A stretch of DNA of 18,593 bases, from assembly GCA_000432335.1 (NCBI GenBank), contig HF995371.1:54903-73495 (forward strand), in the 5' to 3' direction. The translations under genes were made by a program, and so were the position numbers. The notes beneath the pieces are model-generated. The model worked only from the letters and a program-made list of their open reading frames with translations, was not told the origin of the DNA and searched no databases. Position 1 is the first letter of the stretch; each line of letters starts with the position of its first letter. Shown here in pieces: positions 7,247 through 14,885 of the stretch. Source of the DNA: Firmicutes bacterium CAG:646. GTDB lineage: Bacteria; Bacillota; Clostridia; Lachnospirales; Lachnospiraceae.

Positions 7247-8134
7247 TTAATCTTCCCCCTTTCTTTGCAGAATCTGCTGTCCTAAAGATAAAACTAACAA
7301 AATTCCAAAAAGTACATAGGACATCGCCGCAGCGTAACCCATATTATTTTTCTCAAAGGCATTTTCATAGATATACTGTATCAACGGTCTCGTACTTGAC
7401 GCAGGACCGCCGCCTGTAATCATATAAATCTGACCAAACACCTTAAAGCAGCCAATCATTTGTAAAAGAAGCACAAGCCAGGTAGTTGGTTTCAACAACG
7501 GAAGCACAATATGAAATAATTGCTGCGTCTTTGTTGCTCCGTCAATAGCAGACGCCTCATAAATATCATTTGAAATATCCTGCAAAGCCGAAAGATATAA
7601 CAACATACTAAAACCGATCGTCCACCAGACAGTCATCAGGGAAATAGTGATCCATACCAGATTCGGGTTCTGCAGCCACTGTAATTCTTTATCCTTTGGC
7701 AATGCGCCAATAGAATGCAGCGTCCCATTCACCAGTCCTGTATAAGGCGTAAACGTGTATTTTGCTATAAAAGACGCAACAGACACTGACAAAACACTGG
7801 GCAGGTAATAGATAATTCTCAATCCCTTTTTCATCCTTGTCGCTCTATTCGCCAACATAGCCAGCACCATAGCTGTAATTACCAGCATCGGTGTTGTAAT
7901 CAAAGTAAAAAATGCTGTATTTTTTAATGCGCCCCAAAAATTTTTATCTCCAAGAAATTTCGTATAATTATCAAATCCAATAAATTTTAATTTTCCCATC
8001 AACCCCCATTTATGGAGACTCACATAAAACCCCTGTATCACCGGCCATATCGTAAATACCGTATATAAAATGAAAAACGGAAGAATAAAGGCCATAGCAA
8101 CCAGAAATGTTTTCCTTTTTTTCGCTTTACTCAT
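7247..8134 (-). CDS. ABC sugar transporter permease, MalF type (CUT1)
   Basis: A 295-residue inner-membrane permease with about six helices beginning AMAFILPFFILYTVFTIWP. The EAA loop is at about 193-213 (YEASAIDGATKTQQLFHI followed by VLP), and PASSTRPLIQYIYENAF near the C-terminus is a common CUT1 feature. The start at 8134 has AGGAGGG just upstream. It follows the binding-protein gene after an 89-base gap holding a stem-loop, and abuts the MalG-type gene. The pair should form the channel of the first importer. Confidence 0.95.
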   Translation of the reverse strand: MSKAKKRKTFLVAMAFILPFFILYTVFTIWPVIQGFYVSLHKWGLMGKLKFIGFDNYTKFLGDKNFWGALKNTAFFTLITTPMLVITAMVLAMLANRATRMKKGLRIIYYLPSVLSVSVASFIAKYTFTPYTGLVNGTLHSIGALPKDKELQWLQNPNLVWITISLMTVWWTIGFSMLLYLSALQDISNDIYEASAIDGATKTQQLFHIVLPLLKPTTWLVLLLQMIGCFKVFGQIYMITGGGPASSTRPLIQYIYENAFEKNNMGYAAAMSYVLFGILLVLSLGQQILQRKGED

Positions 8135-8181
8135 CTTTCCCTCCTGCTAAAACTTCCAGAATTTCTTTGTTTCGGAGACAA

Positions 8182-8208
8182 AACAGGAGAGCCATCGGCT
8201 CTCCCGTT
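8182..8208 (-). promoter_or_regulatory. Intercistronic stem-loop between binding-protein and permease genes
   Basis: GGAGAGCC (8186-8193) pairs perfectly with GGCTCTCC (8197-8204) around a 3-base loop, extended by AAC/GTT after one mismatch. On the minus strand it lies 16 bases past the binding-protein stop and is followed only by a short broken T tract. Such structures commonly protect or partly terminate the binding-protein message so that it is made in excess of the permeases; that role is inferred here. Confidence 0.65.
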
Positions 8209-8223
8209 CTCAGACAACCGGCA

Positions 8224-9606
8224 CTATTCCAGATTGGACTCCAGTTCGCTATACAAAGAATCAATCGCAGTTGCTGCATCTGCCGTATTAGACCATAAGG
8301 TATTTAAGCTCTCAATCATTCCTGCCTTCATAGCGTAGAAATGAGGATTCTTGGATGGCAGTACCGCCGTATCCAAAGCGGATTTGTAGCTGCTTCTATA
8401 TGGCATATCTTTGTATTCCTGACTTTCGAGAACTTCTTTATTGGAAGGAATCTGACCAGAACCTGCCCATGTAACACCTCCATCTCTCGAAGCACTTACC
8501 ATAAATTCAACTGCAGCCTTTGTTTCCTCTTCTGTTCTGTCAGGATTTACCGGCAAAATAATCGTATGAGAATCTGCCCAGCAAGAATCATTATCAAACA
8601 ATTTGGGCCATGGCTGTGCGGCGAAATTCAAATTTTCCGTTTTCTCAAGAGCGCCCGTTCCCCAAGTTCCTCCCATATAGAAAGCTGCTTTTCCACTCTG
8701 GAAGAATTTTTGATGATCGTCGATACCTTCCGCAACATATCCGTTATCATACAAAGACTTTACAAACTCTGCTGCTTTCACTGCGATATCTTTATCCATT
8801 GTAACCTCTGTACCTTCATCATTTACAAGAGGTGTTCCTCCCATCTGGAAATACGTCGCCCACCATACACGATATGGGTCATCACCATTATTGGTAAGAG
8901 AAATCACAGACTCTCCGTCTCCCATAACCGCTTTACATTTGTCAAGGATAGCAAAAAAATCATCTTTGCTGTTAATATCCAGTTTTCCCTCTTCATTCAG
9001 CGTTACGCCTGCTTTTTCCAGAATATCTTTATTATAGTAAAGAATTTCTGCATGGGTATCCAGCGGGATCGCGTATACTTCTCCATCAAAGGTTACCGAT
9101 TCCAGAGAATTTTCCCCATACATCGTTGTCAGATCAATATCTAATTCTTCCAAATAGGAATCAATCGGTTCAACAACTCCCTGCTCTACCAGTTCAGGTA
9201 ATTTCGAAGCATGGGAAATACCAATATCCGGTCCTTTTCCAGCAGCAACCGCTGTCTGAAGTTTGGTATAATAGTCATCCCACACCAGCATAATTGACTG
9301 CACCTGCTTTGTAGGATCACTGGCATTATAATCACTGATAATCTGATCCATAAACTCACCATCACCGCCGCTGAACAGAGACCAGAAAACCAGTTTATCC
9401 TCATCCACTTCAACTGCTTCCGGGTTATTAACGGTTCCATCCTCATTCACATCCGCAGCTTCTCCGCCTTCTTCTGAACCAGCCTCATTCGCTGCACTTT
9501 CGCCGCCAGAAGCAGTTTCGCCTCCCTTATCAGAACCGCCGCAGCCAGCCAACACACCAGCCGCCATTGTTGCTGTCAAAAACATTGCTAACACTTTTCG
9601 CTTCAT
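8224..9606 (-). CDS. Extracellular sugar-binding lipoprotein (family 1, MalE-like) of the first importer
   Basis: A 460-residue ABC solute-binding protein. The frame is open to an ATG at 9624, but AGGAGG (9613-9618) lies inside those extra codons and six bases before the ATG at 9606, so 9606 is the real start. The N-terminus MKRKVLAMFLTATMAAGVLAGC is a lipoprotein signal with lipobox LAGC (Cys22), followed by a flexible Gly/Ser/Glu/Asn linker. The mature part has family-1 features such as DPTKQVQSIMLVWDDYYTKLQTAVAAGKGPDI, split here only as a description of about residues 80-115, and AAFYMGGTWGTGAL near 300. It is tethered outside the membrane and hands oligosaccharide to the two permeases encoded next. 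It is the first gene of its operon. Confidence 0.95.
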   Translation of the reverse strand: MKRKVLAMFLTATMAAGVLAGCGGSDKGGETASGGESAANEAGSEEGGEAADVNEDGTVNNPEAVEVDEDKLVFWSLFSGGDGEFMDQIISDYNASDPTKQVQSIMLVWDDYYTKLQTAVAAGKGPDIGISHASKLPELVEQGVVEPIDSYLEELDIDLTTMYGENSLESVTFDGEVYAIPLDTHAEILYYNKDILEKAGVTLNEEGKLDINSKDDFFAILDKCKAVMGDGESVISLTNNGDDPYRVWWATYFQMGGTPLVNDEGTEVTMDKDIAVKAAEFVKSLYDNGYVAEGIDDHQKFFQSGKAAFYMGGTWGTGALEKTENLNFAAQPWPKLFDNDSCWADSHTIILPVNPDRTEEETKAAVEFMVSASRDGGVTWAGSGQIPSNKEVLESQEYKDMPYRSSYKSALDTAVLPSKNPHFYAMKAGMIESLNTLWSNTADAATAIDSLYSELESNLE

Positions 9607-9630
9607 AATGAACCTCCTTTTCATGTGCTT

Positions 9631-9662
9631 GTTTCAAACTATCTGGCCAGAATAGTTTAAAC
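9631..9662 (-). promoter_or_regulatory. Leader hairpin next to the binding-protein ribosome binding site
   Basis: AAACTAT and ATAGTTT flank the self-complementary CTGGCCAG (9643-9650), and GTTT/AAAC extend the stem, giving a long near-perfect inverted repeat with two single-base bulges. In the predicted transcript (start near 9733) it lies about 12 bases before AGGAGG. Bases 9659-9668 can alternatively pair with 9689-9698 (AAACAAATTT/AAATTTGTTT), so two structures compete. Confidence 0.5.
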
Positions 9663-9676
9663 AAATTTACTGTTTA
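9658..9676. promoter_or_regulatory. Operator candidate O2 (TAAACA-N7-TGTTTA)
   Basis: Both half-sites are perfect (9658-9663 and 9671-9676) with a seven-base gap, identical in form to O1 at 1822-1840. It lies in the leader of the binding-protein operon, 53 bp centre to centre from O3. Confidence 0.5.
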
Positions 9677-9710
9677 CTCTTGTTCAGCAAATTTGTTTTT
9701 TGTTGACTAT

Positions 9711-9729
9711 ATAACAGTTTTTCTGTTTC
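9711..9729. promoter_or_regulatory. Operator candidate O3 at the transcription start of the binding-protein operon
   Basis: ATAACA (9711-9716), GTTTTTC, TGTTTC (9724-9729). It begins ten bases downstream of the -10 box, essentially the same position as O1 relative to its promoter, which is the main argument that it is functional despite imperfect half-sites. Confidence 0.5.
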
Positions 9730-9739
9730 TTTTTATATA

Positions 9740-9767
9740 ATCATATCACACATTTACCATTTGTCAA
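9740..9767 (-). promoter_or_regulatory. Sigma-A promoter of the binding-protein/permease/GH2 operon
   Basis: A perfect -35 TTGACA (9762-9767) is followed after 16 bases by -10 TATGAT (9740-9745) on the minus strand. The 16-base spacing equals that of the GH2 copy 1 promoter. The leader to the ATG at 9606 is about 125 bases. Confidence 0.8.
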
Positions 9768-9836
9768 CATTATTTTCTCGTTTTTATTTACGTTTTTACT
9801 ATATTTTATTCTCATATCACCATTTTATTGTTTATT

Positions 9837-9855
9837 TAGACAGTTTTCTTGTTTA
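9837..9855. promoter_or_regulatory. Operator candidate O4 upstream of the operon promoter
   Basis: TAGACA (9837-9842), GTTTTCT, TGTTTA (9850-9855), one mismatch to the consensus. A further isolated TGTTTA half-site lies at 9829-9834. The centre is 126 bp from O3. Confidence 0.45.
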
Positions 9856-9877
9856 TTTTTAATCACCTCATTATAAT

Positions 9878-9896
9878 TCTACATAATTTTTGTTTA
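9878..9896. promoter_or_regulatory. Operator candidate O5 upstream of the operon promoter
   Basis: TCTACA (9878-9883), TAATTTT, TGTTTA (9891-9896). Left half-site is degenerate, right half-site perfect. The centre is 41 bp from O4. Confidence 0.35.
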
Positions 9897-9918
9897 TTTA
9901 ATTTCATTTTTCCCAATC

Positions 9919-9961
9919 AAAAAAGTTTCACTACTCTTCACCCGAAAAATAGCGAAACTTT
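9919..9961 (-). terminator. Rho-independent terminator after the GH106-like gene
   Basis: AAAGTTTCACTA (9922-9933) pairs with TAGCGAAACTTT (9950-9961) over 12 bp with one G-U pair, around a 16-base loop. On the minus strand the stem runs into a T tract (9919-9924). It lies about 23 bases past the stop at 9985 and separates this unit from the next promoter. Confidence 0.85.
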
Positions 9962-9984
9962 CTTCCTTAAGCTCCTTTTTTCCT

Positions 9985-12900
9985 TTATTCTTGTATTCTC
10001 GCCTTTCCTAACAACCCCTGCTCATACAGCACATATTCCTCGCTCCAATATTCTCCTTCCGTCAGGAAATTATACGGCCCGTAAGATTCCGCTTTCTTCG
10101 GAAGTTCATGAAGAGGTCCAAAAGTATTTCTCCTTGTCAAGATCACTTCAATCCCTCTCAAGTCCTCCACAACTGCCTGATACGGAGGAAATGCAATAAT
10201 TTCATCTTGCCTGCCCAGCAATTTCACCAACGCACCGCCAAATTCTTTCACTGTCACCTGCGCTTTCCCTTTTCTTACCGTTTCCAGAAGATACGTTACG
10301 CTGCCTGAATAGAAAGGCAATCCCTGAGAAGTAATGTCGCCAATTTGCAGTTTTTCAGGAAGTTTTTCCAGAACAGGATGCCCCTCTTTCAATGCCACCC
10401 CAAAATTTCCCAGAAGATAAATCGTCTCAATACCGCTGGTTTTATAATAATCCATGTCTATGCAGATCTTATTTTTACCAATCTTGAGCAGTCCATCCGG
10501 TATTTTAACCCGGTCAAAACAGATGTCTATCCATTTTCCCACCGACGCCACCAGAACTTCCCTTCCATTCACCTGCAATCTCCGTATATGTTCCAGTTCT
10601 TCTACCACCAGCTCTGCATCGACAGGAATATCTGCTGCCTCTACCGTATATTCCAGCGCAGGTGTTCCCAAAATTTCTGTATTTCCTCCCTTATATTTCA
10701 CCTGATACCAGGGCTGCAGCATTTCCCCTCCCCGATAGGGCATCTGGTACTGATCCCGCAGAACTCTGTCTGCTTTCAGTACCTCTCTCTCAGAAATCTC
10801 TTTCCGCCCTTCCTGTTTCACTGTCACCATATCCAACACACAGATGTTTTTTTCTGACAAGGTATAGGAAAAAGAATCTTCTAATTCCACATTTTGGTTT
10901 CCCAGCCATGTTTCTTCTTCATCCGTTTCTCCATCCACTTCACGAATCAGATAGATGCGCTCTCCCCCCGCTTCCAGATCTGTAGTCACAAAAATGTTCC
11001 CGTCATTTTTTTCAAATTCCGGTGTAAATATTTTCCCCGACCGAGCATCCCACCGCTCCACACAGACGCCTTTTCCAAGACCGATTTTTGTGTTGGGATA
11101 TGCCTGTTTTCTGTCCGTATTTAAGAGCATCACCATTCTTCCCTCTTCCACCGTAAGAGACTGGGCAAAAATCCTGGAACTGCCTGAAGATTCCACCTGA
11201 ATTTCCCGTCCATTTTGGCAGGCGCAAACAACTGCATCTTCCTCCCACGGAACACAAACGCAAGATTCCGCCAATACTTTTACCGCTTCCGCTCTTTCTA
11301 CATCTACATATTCTGGAATCTTTCCCGCAAATACAATTTCACCGCCCTGATTGGCAAATTCCTGCAAAAGTTTCACCGTAGAACTTCTCAGAGTATCCAC
11401 ACCGGCGACCAGAATTTTCCGATACGCAGCCTGTCCCACATAGAAGATACCATTTTCCACCTTTCCATGACGTCCCAGAATGTCTTCTTCTCCATAATCA
11501 AAGTCAATCCTGTGATTCGTGAGCCCATAGAAAACCTGTACATATTGCTCTTCCAGCCGTTGAATTTCTTTATCTTTCGCCCACAGTATCCGAAAAGCTC
11601 CACTGTAGGCCCTTGCCCATACACTTTCTATAGGATTGATCACCAACAGGCTGCCCTCTGTCTTCCCTTCCTGCAAAGCCACATGAATCCTGGAAAAATA
11701 ATCTTCCAGATAATGATACTCTTTATACCAGGAGGATTGGTGCAAAATACTTGCTGGATAATCTCTCTTCGCCTCTCCCTTCATAGTGTACCACGACAAA
11801 TGAGGACATCTTAAATTCACCCCAAAAAGCGCCTGCCAGTCTCCAATATTTTTATAAGATTCAAAATTCATCTGCCAGCCGGTACAACCGTAAAGTTCTG
11901 ACAGCACCCATTTCTTACCTAACTGCCGCGCCACGGACTGGATCTGTTTCGCCACCCAATAACATGTATTATCCTCCCCCAGAAGATCAATTCCGGGATA
12001 TTCCATATATTCATAAAAACGCATCAGAGACCCCTGCATCACCGCCTGACAGCACAGAGCATCCTCATGCAGCGCATGTCCAGTAAAAATCAGACGATTT
12101 TCCTGACACCACCGATAAATAGGAAGCGCAAACCGTTCCAGAAACAACTCTTGACACAGTTCAAAATAATCTCTGGTCACCTTAGAAAGCTCTCCCTCTT
12201 CTTTTCTCAAAAACACCTCAGGAAGATTCTCTTTCAAACTGTAACCAAATCTTTTTTCAAATTCTTCAAACATGTCCGGCGTATAGGGCACTGCATTTTC
12301 TGCTCCATCAGAAAAGGTACTGAATACAGGACCACGGTGGGGTTCATCGGTGAAAATCCCCTGGATTGTCGTTCCCAGACGTTCCCCGCAATGTTCCTTA
12401 TATTTTTCATGGGTAGATTCCAGATACTTTTCCACCGCCTCCTGATTCATCGTGTCCAGATAGGTATAGCCGTTATAATTATCGCTGCATTTTGCATACC
12501 GAACCCGAAACTCTAACACCGTCTCCCCTTCCAGCAACTCTTCTCCCGTATGTAAGACTCTTTTCGCCGAAAAAATTCCATCTTTTAAAATACAGGCAAA
12601 AATCGCCGCTGTACCGGAATCCTCCTGGTAATTTCCCCATTGTTTTTCATCCAGAAGATTCATTTCCAAAAACATCGCCCGATATTTTTCCTCTTTTGTC
12701 ACAATACCGCCAGCGCTGCCGGAAGGCCACCGATCTTCATCATACAGCCAGGATTCCATCCCTTCCTTCTGTCCATAATCAGCACAGGTATTAATCAGGC
12801 GAAACCATTCTTCCCCCAGATACTCCGTTTCCAGACCTGTACGGGAATGCATAAAATATCCCCCAAAGCCCATTTCTTTCATCACATCAATCTGTCGTTT

Positions 12901-13002
12901 TAATTCCTCTTCTTCCAGCTTTCCATTCCAGGACCAAAACGGCTTTCCCCTGTATTCTCCCGTAGGATTCGCAAATAATTTCTTCCGTTCTTCCAGTTTC
13001 AA
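9985..13002 (-). CDS. GH106-like glycoside hydrolase (putative alpha-L-rhamnosidase)
   Basis: A 1005-residue protein resembling GH106 enzymes, which remove terminal alpha-L-rhamnose. The N-terminal part carries the family's opening PFWSWNGKLEEEELKRQID (about 21-39), MGFGGYFMHSRTGL and LYDEDRWPSGSAGG (87-100). Candidate catalytic acids are E220 in IFTDEPH and E369 in LSELYGCTGW; assignment is by family resemblance. Later segments are beta-rich, with a C-terminal galactose-binding-like region (VQVNGREVLVASVGKWIDI-like pattern near 820-860). No signal peptide, so cytoplasmic. Translation appears to start at TTG: GGAGGG lies seven bases before this codon and no ATG fits. It follows the GH78-type gene by 14 bases, so they are co-transcribed and probably act on the same rhamnosides. 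Exact linkage specificity is unknown. Confidence 0.8.
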   Translation of the reverse strand: MKLEERKKLFANPTGEYRGKPFWSWNGKLEEEELKRQIDVMKEMGFGGYFMHSRTGLETEYLGEEWFRLINTCADYGQKEGMESWLYDEDRWPSGSAGGIVTKEEKYRAMFLEMNLLDEKQWGNYQEDSGTAAIFACILKDGIFSAKRVLHTGEELLEGETVLEFRVRYAKCSDNYNGYTYLDTMNQEAVEKYLESTHEKYKEHCGERLGTTIQGIFTDEPHRGPVFSTFSDGAENAVPYTPDMFEEFEKRFGYSLKENLPEVFLRKEEGELSKVTRDYFELCQELFLERFALPIYRWCQENRLIFTGHALHEDALCCQAVMQGSLMRFYEYMEYPGIDLLGEDNTCYWVAKQIQSVARQLGKKWVLSELYGCTGWQMNFESYKNIGDWQALFGVNLRCPHLSWYTMKGEAKRDYPASILHQSSWYKEYHYLEDYFSRIHVALQEGKTEGSLLVINPIESVWARAYSGAFRILWAKDKEIQRLEEQYVQVFYGLTNHRIDFDYGEEDILGRHGKVENGIFYVGQAAYRKILVAGVDTLRSSTVKLLQEFANQGGEIVFAGKIPEYVDVERAEAVKVLAESCVCVPWEEDAVVCACQNGREIQVESSGSSRIFAQSLTVEEGRMVMLLNTDRKQAYPNTKIGLGKGVCVERWDARSGKIFTPEFEKNDGNIFVTTDLEAGGERIYLIREVDGETDEEETWLGNQNVELEDSFSYTLSEKNICVLDMVTVKQEGRKEISEREVLKADRVLRDQYQMPYRGGEMLQPWYQVKYKGGNTEILGTPALEYTVEAADIPVDAELVVEELEHIRRLQVNGREVLVASVGKWIDICFDRVKIPDGLLKIGKNKICIDMDYYKTSGIETIYLLGNFGVALKEGHPVLEKLPEKLQIGDITSQGLPFYSGSVTYLLETVRKGKAQVTVKEFGGALVKLLGRQDEIIAFPPYQAVVEDLRGIEVILTRRNTFGPLHELPKKAESYGPYNFLTEGEYWSEEYVLYEQGLLGKARIQE

Positions 13003-13016
13003 TTACATTCCCTCCT

Positions 13017-14732
13017 TTATTTCACCACTTCTATCTCTTCCGGCGCCTGAATCTGCGTATCAATACTGCCATCTTCCCGCTTCCGATGGGATACCCGAAT
13101 CAGACCGTACGGCGTAGGATATGCGCCTTTCGCCCATTCCAGATCTCCCAGATGGGGGTCCACCTTTACTTTCCTGCAGCCCGCCTCCAAAACCTGAATG
13201 CCGAGAACATTTTCCGATAGCCACGGTGTCACCCCGGAAGCCCAGCCATGACAAAGACTATGCCGATAGCCACTGTAACAGTAAGCGCCATACGTTCCAT
13301 GTACATCAATTTTTCCCTCTGCGGGAAGTTCATCGATCCGAGCTGCATTTTCCAGCCATCGCACATCAAAATCTTCCCAGAAAGTAGTAGCACCCAGCGA
13401 AAGCATTCCGCCCCAATAATCTCGAATACAATCCAGACAGCCCTGATAATCTCCCGCCATGGCTCTTGCCGTCAGAATATAGTATCCCATAAAAGCGGAC
13501 ATTCCCTGGGCTCCCCCCTTCTTCAAAAGCCTTTCATTGACCTCTCCCGGATCTTCCATTCCATTGATAACCAAAAGAGCGGCAGCCTGTTTAGAATCCT
13601 GATAATCCATCTTGCAAGCTCGCAGTCTCTTAAGATCTGCCCGACATCTTTCCGCTCTGTTCTCATCTCCCAGAACCTGGAAAATTTTCTGAAGGCTCGC
13701 TGCCGCCCATGCATGGATCGCCTGCACTCCTGCATCCACCACCGCACCCTTTCCTTCCGACGGCCAGTCCAAAAAGCGCCCTTCCTTCACAGTATCCTTT
13801 CCTTCTTCATCGATATATTCCGACAACTGGTCTGCTGCTCCTTCCAGATATTCTCGCTGCTTTTCCAAAAAAGCTTTCTTCCCTGTATGAAAATACCAGT
13901 CATAAACAATAATCACATACCACATGGTATAACTTGCCATGCCATTCATCCACCCCGGAAGCGGCGTCTCCTCCCTGATAAAATCCAGACTCCGCTCCAC
14001 AGCATCATCCTCCCCAAAAACTGCCTGAATCGTGGTAGTTTCAGGATGCATATCCCCTACCCACACCAGCCGGTCACGCTTAATTCCATCCCAGATATAC
14101 TCCTGCATATTCAGATGTACGGTATATGCTCCCACATCCCAGATCCGATTTAACAGAGGATCGCTGCTCAAAAAACTCCCTTTATATTCTACATCCTTAT
14201 AAACAAAAACTGCGGGCACAGATTTCAGCCATATTTCCCCTTGGGTTTCTTCCAGATCAATACGCACAAACCGAAATCCTGTCTCTCCCACCGGATTCAT
14301 ACTCATCATTCCCACTTCCATACGCAGATCCCGCCGGGCATGATCATTGGTGGCATTTTTCTCTCCTCCGAGCTCCGCCATGGCTTCCGCCGCCGACTCT
14401 CCAAAACGTATCCGCACCTTTGCCCCCTGGAGAACATTGGAATTCCACACCAGAAGTTTGATTCCTCCATGAATCTCCTGTCCGTAATCCAGCAAAATCG
14501 ATGCCATTTTCCCTTTCCTGCTTTTCATAACACACGGTTCATGAGCCCCCAGAGAAATCTGAAGTTCTCTCTGCTCCAGCAAAACCTCACTGTTTATCAC
14601 CTCTCCAGCCGTCCACAAAACCTTTTTCGGCGTAAAAAGCGCTCTGCGGCAAGGATCTTCATGGACTCCCTGCAACGCCTTTGTATCCCATACCCGGAAA
14701 ATATCATCCCTGTTTTTTTCTTTCTCCCACAT
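13017..14732 (-). CDS. GH78-type alpha-L-rhamnosidase
   Basis: A 571-residue protein with the (alpha/alpha)6 barrel of GH78 and the usual C-terminal beta domain (from about 495, SGVTPWLSENVLGIQVLEAG). The catalytic-region motif is DGIKRDRLVWVGD at 215-227; typical enzymes have a Glu after the Arg where this one has D220. The second conserved acid is E453 in GATTFWEDFD. It lacks the additional N-terminal carbohydrate-binding domains that make many GH78 enzymes 800-1000 residues long, and has no signal peptide. It would release terminal rhamnose from imported oligosaccharides in the cytoplasm. The start is set by GGGAGG upstream. First gene of a two-gene unit with the GH106-like gene. Activity is likely but the Asp substitution makes specificity less certain. 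Confidence 0.85.
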   Translation of the reverse strand: MWEKEKNRDDIFRVWDTKALQGVHEDPCRRALFTPKKVLWTAGEVINSEVLLEQRELQISLGAHEPCVMKSRKGKMASILLDYGQEIHGGIKLLVWNSNVLQGAKVRIRFGESAAEAMAELGGEKNATNDHARRDLRMEVGMMSMNPVGETGFRFVRIDLEETQGEIWLKSVPAVFVYKDVEYKGSFLSSDPLLNRIWDVGAYTVHLNMQEYIWDGIKRDRLVWVGDMHPETTTIQAVFGEDDAVERSLDFIREETPLPGWMNGMASYTMWYVIIVYDWYFHTGKKAFLEKQREYLEGAADQLSEYIDEEGKDTVKEGRFLDWPSEGKGAVVDAGVQAIHAWAAASLQKIFQVLGDENRAERCRADLKRLRACKMDYQDSKQAAALLVINGMEDPGEVNERLLKKGGAQGMSAFMGYYILTARAMAGDYQGCLDCIRDYWGGMLSLGATTFWEDFDVRWLENAARIDELPAEGKIDVHGTYGAYCYSGYRHSLCHGWASGVTPWLSENVLGIQVLEAGCRKVKVDPHLGDLEWAKGAYPTPYGLIRVSHRKREDGSIDTQIQAPEEIEVVK

Positions 14733-14764
14733 ACTGTATTCCTCCCAATACCTGTTGTATTTTC

Positions 14765-14793
14765 ATCATAAAGAAACCATTATTATTTTTCAA
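14765..14793 (-). promoter_or_regulatory. Sigma-A promoter of the rhamnosidase unit
   Basis: Minus-strand -35 TTGAAA (14788-14793) and -10 TATGAT (14765-14770) with 17-base spacing. A short inverted repeat AATAC-CTGTT-GTATT (14747-14761) overlaps the expected start near 14758. The TAAACA-N7-TGTTTA motif is absent here. Confidence 0.7.
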
Positions 14794-14833
14794 CATACAT
14801 TATTTTTATTTCATTTTTGAACTACTGTGCCTT

Positions 14834-14871
14834 AAAAAACGGAGGCACAACTTCCGTCATGTCTCCGTTTT
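14834..14871 (-). terminator. Rho-independent terminator after the large binding-protein gene
   Basis: AAAACGGAG (14836-14844) pairs with CTCCGTTTT (14863-14871), 9 bp, and on the minus strand the stem is followed by six T. It sits about 15 bases past the stop at 14886. Confidence 0.88.
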
Positions 14872-14885
14872 CCATTCCGTCCCAC

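Noticed and set aside
8341..9144. Plus-strand 267-codon frame
   Set aside because: It is antisense to the binding-protein gene, has no ribosome site and has complement-like composition.
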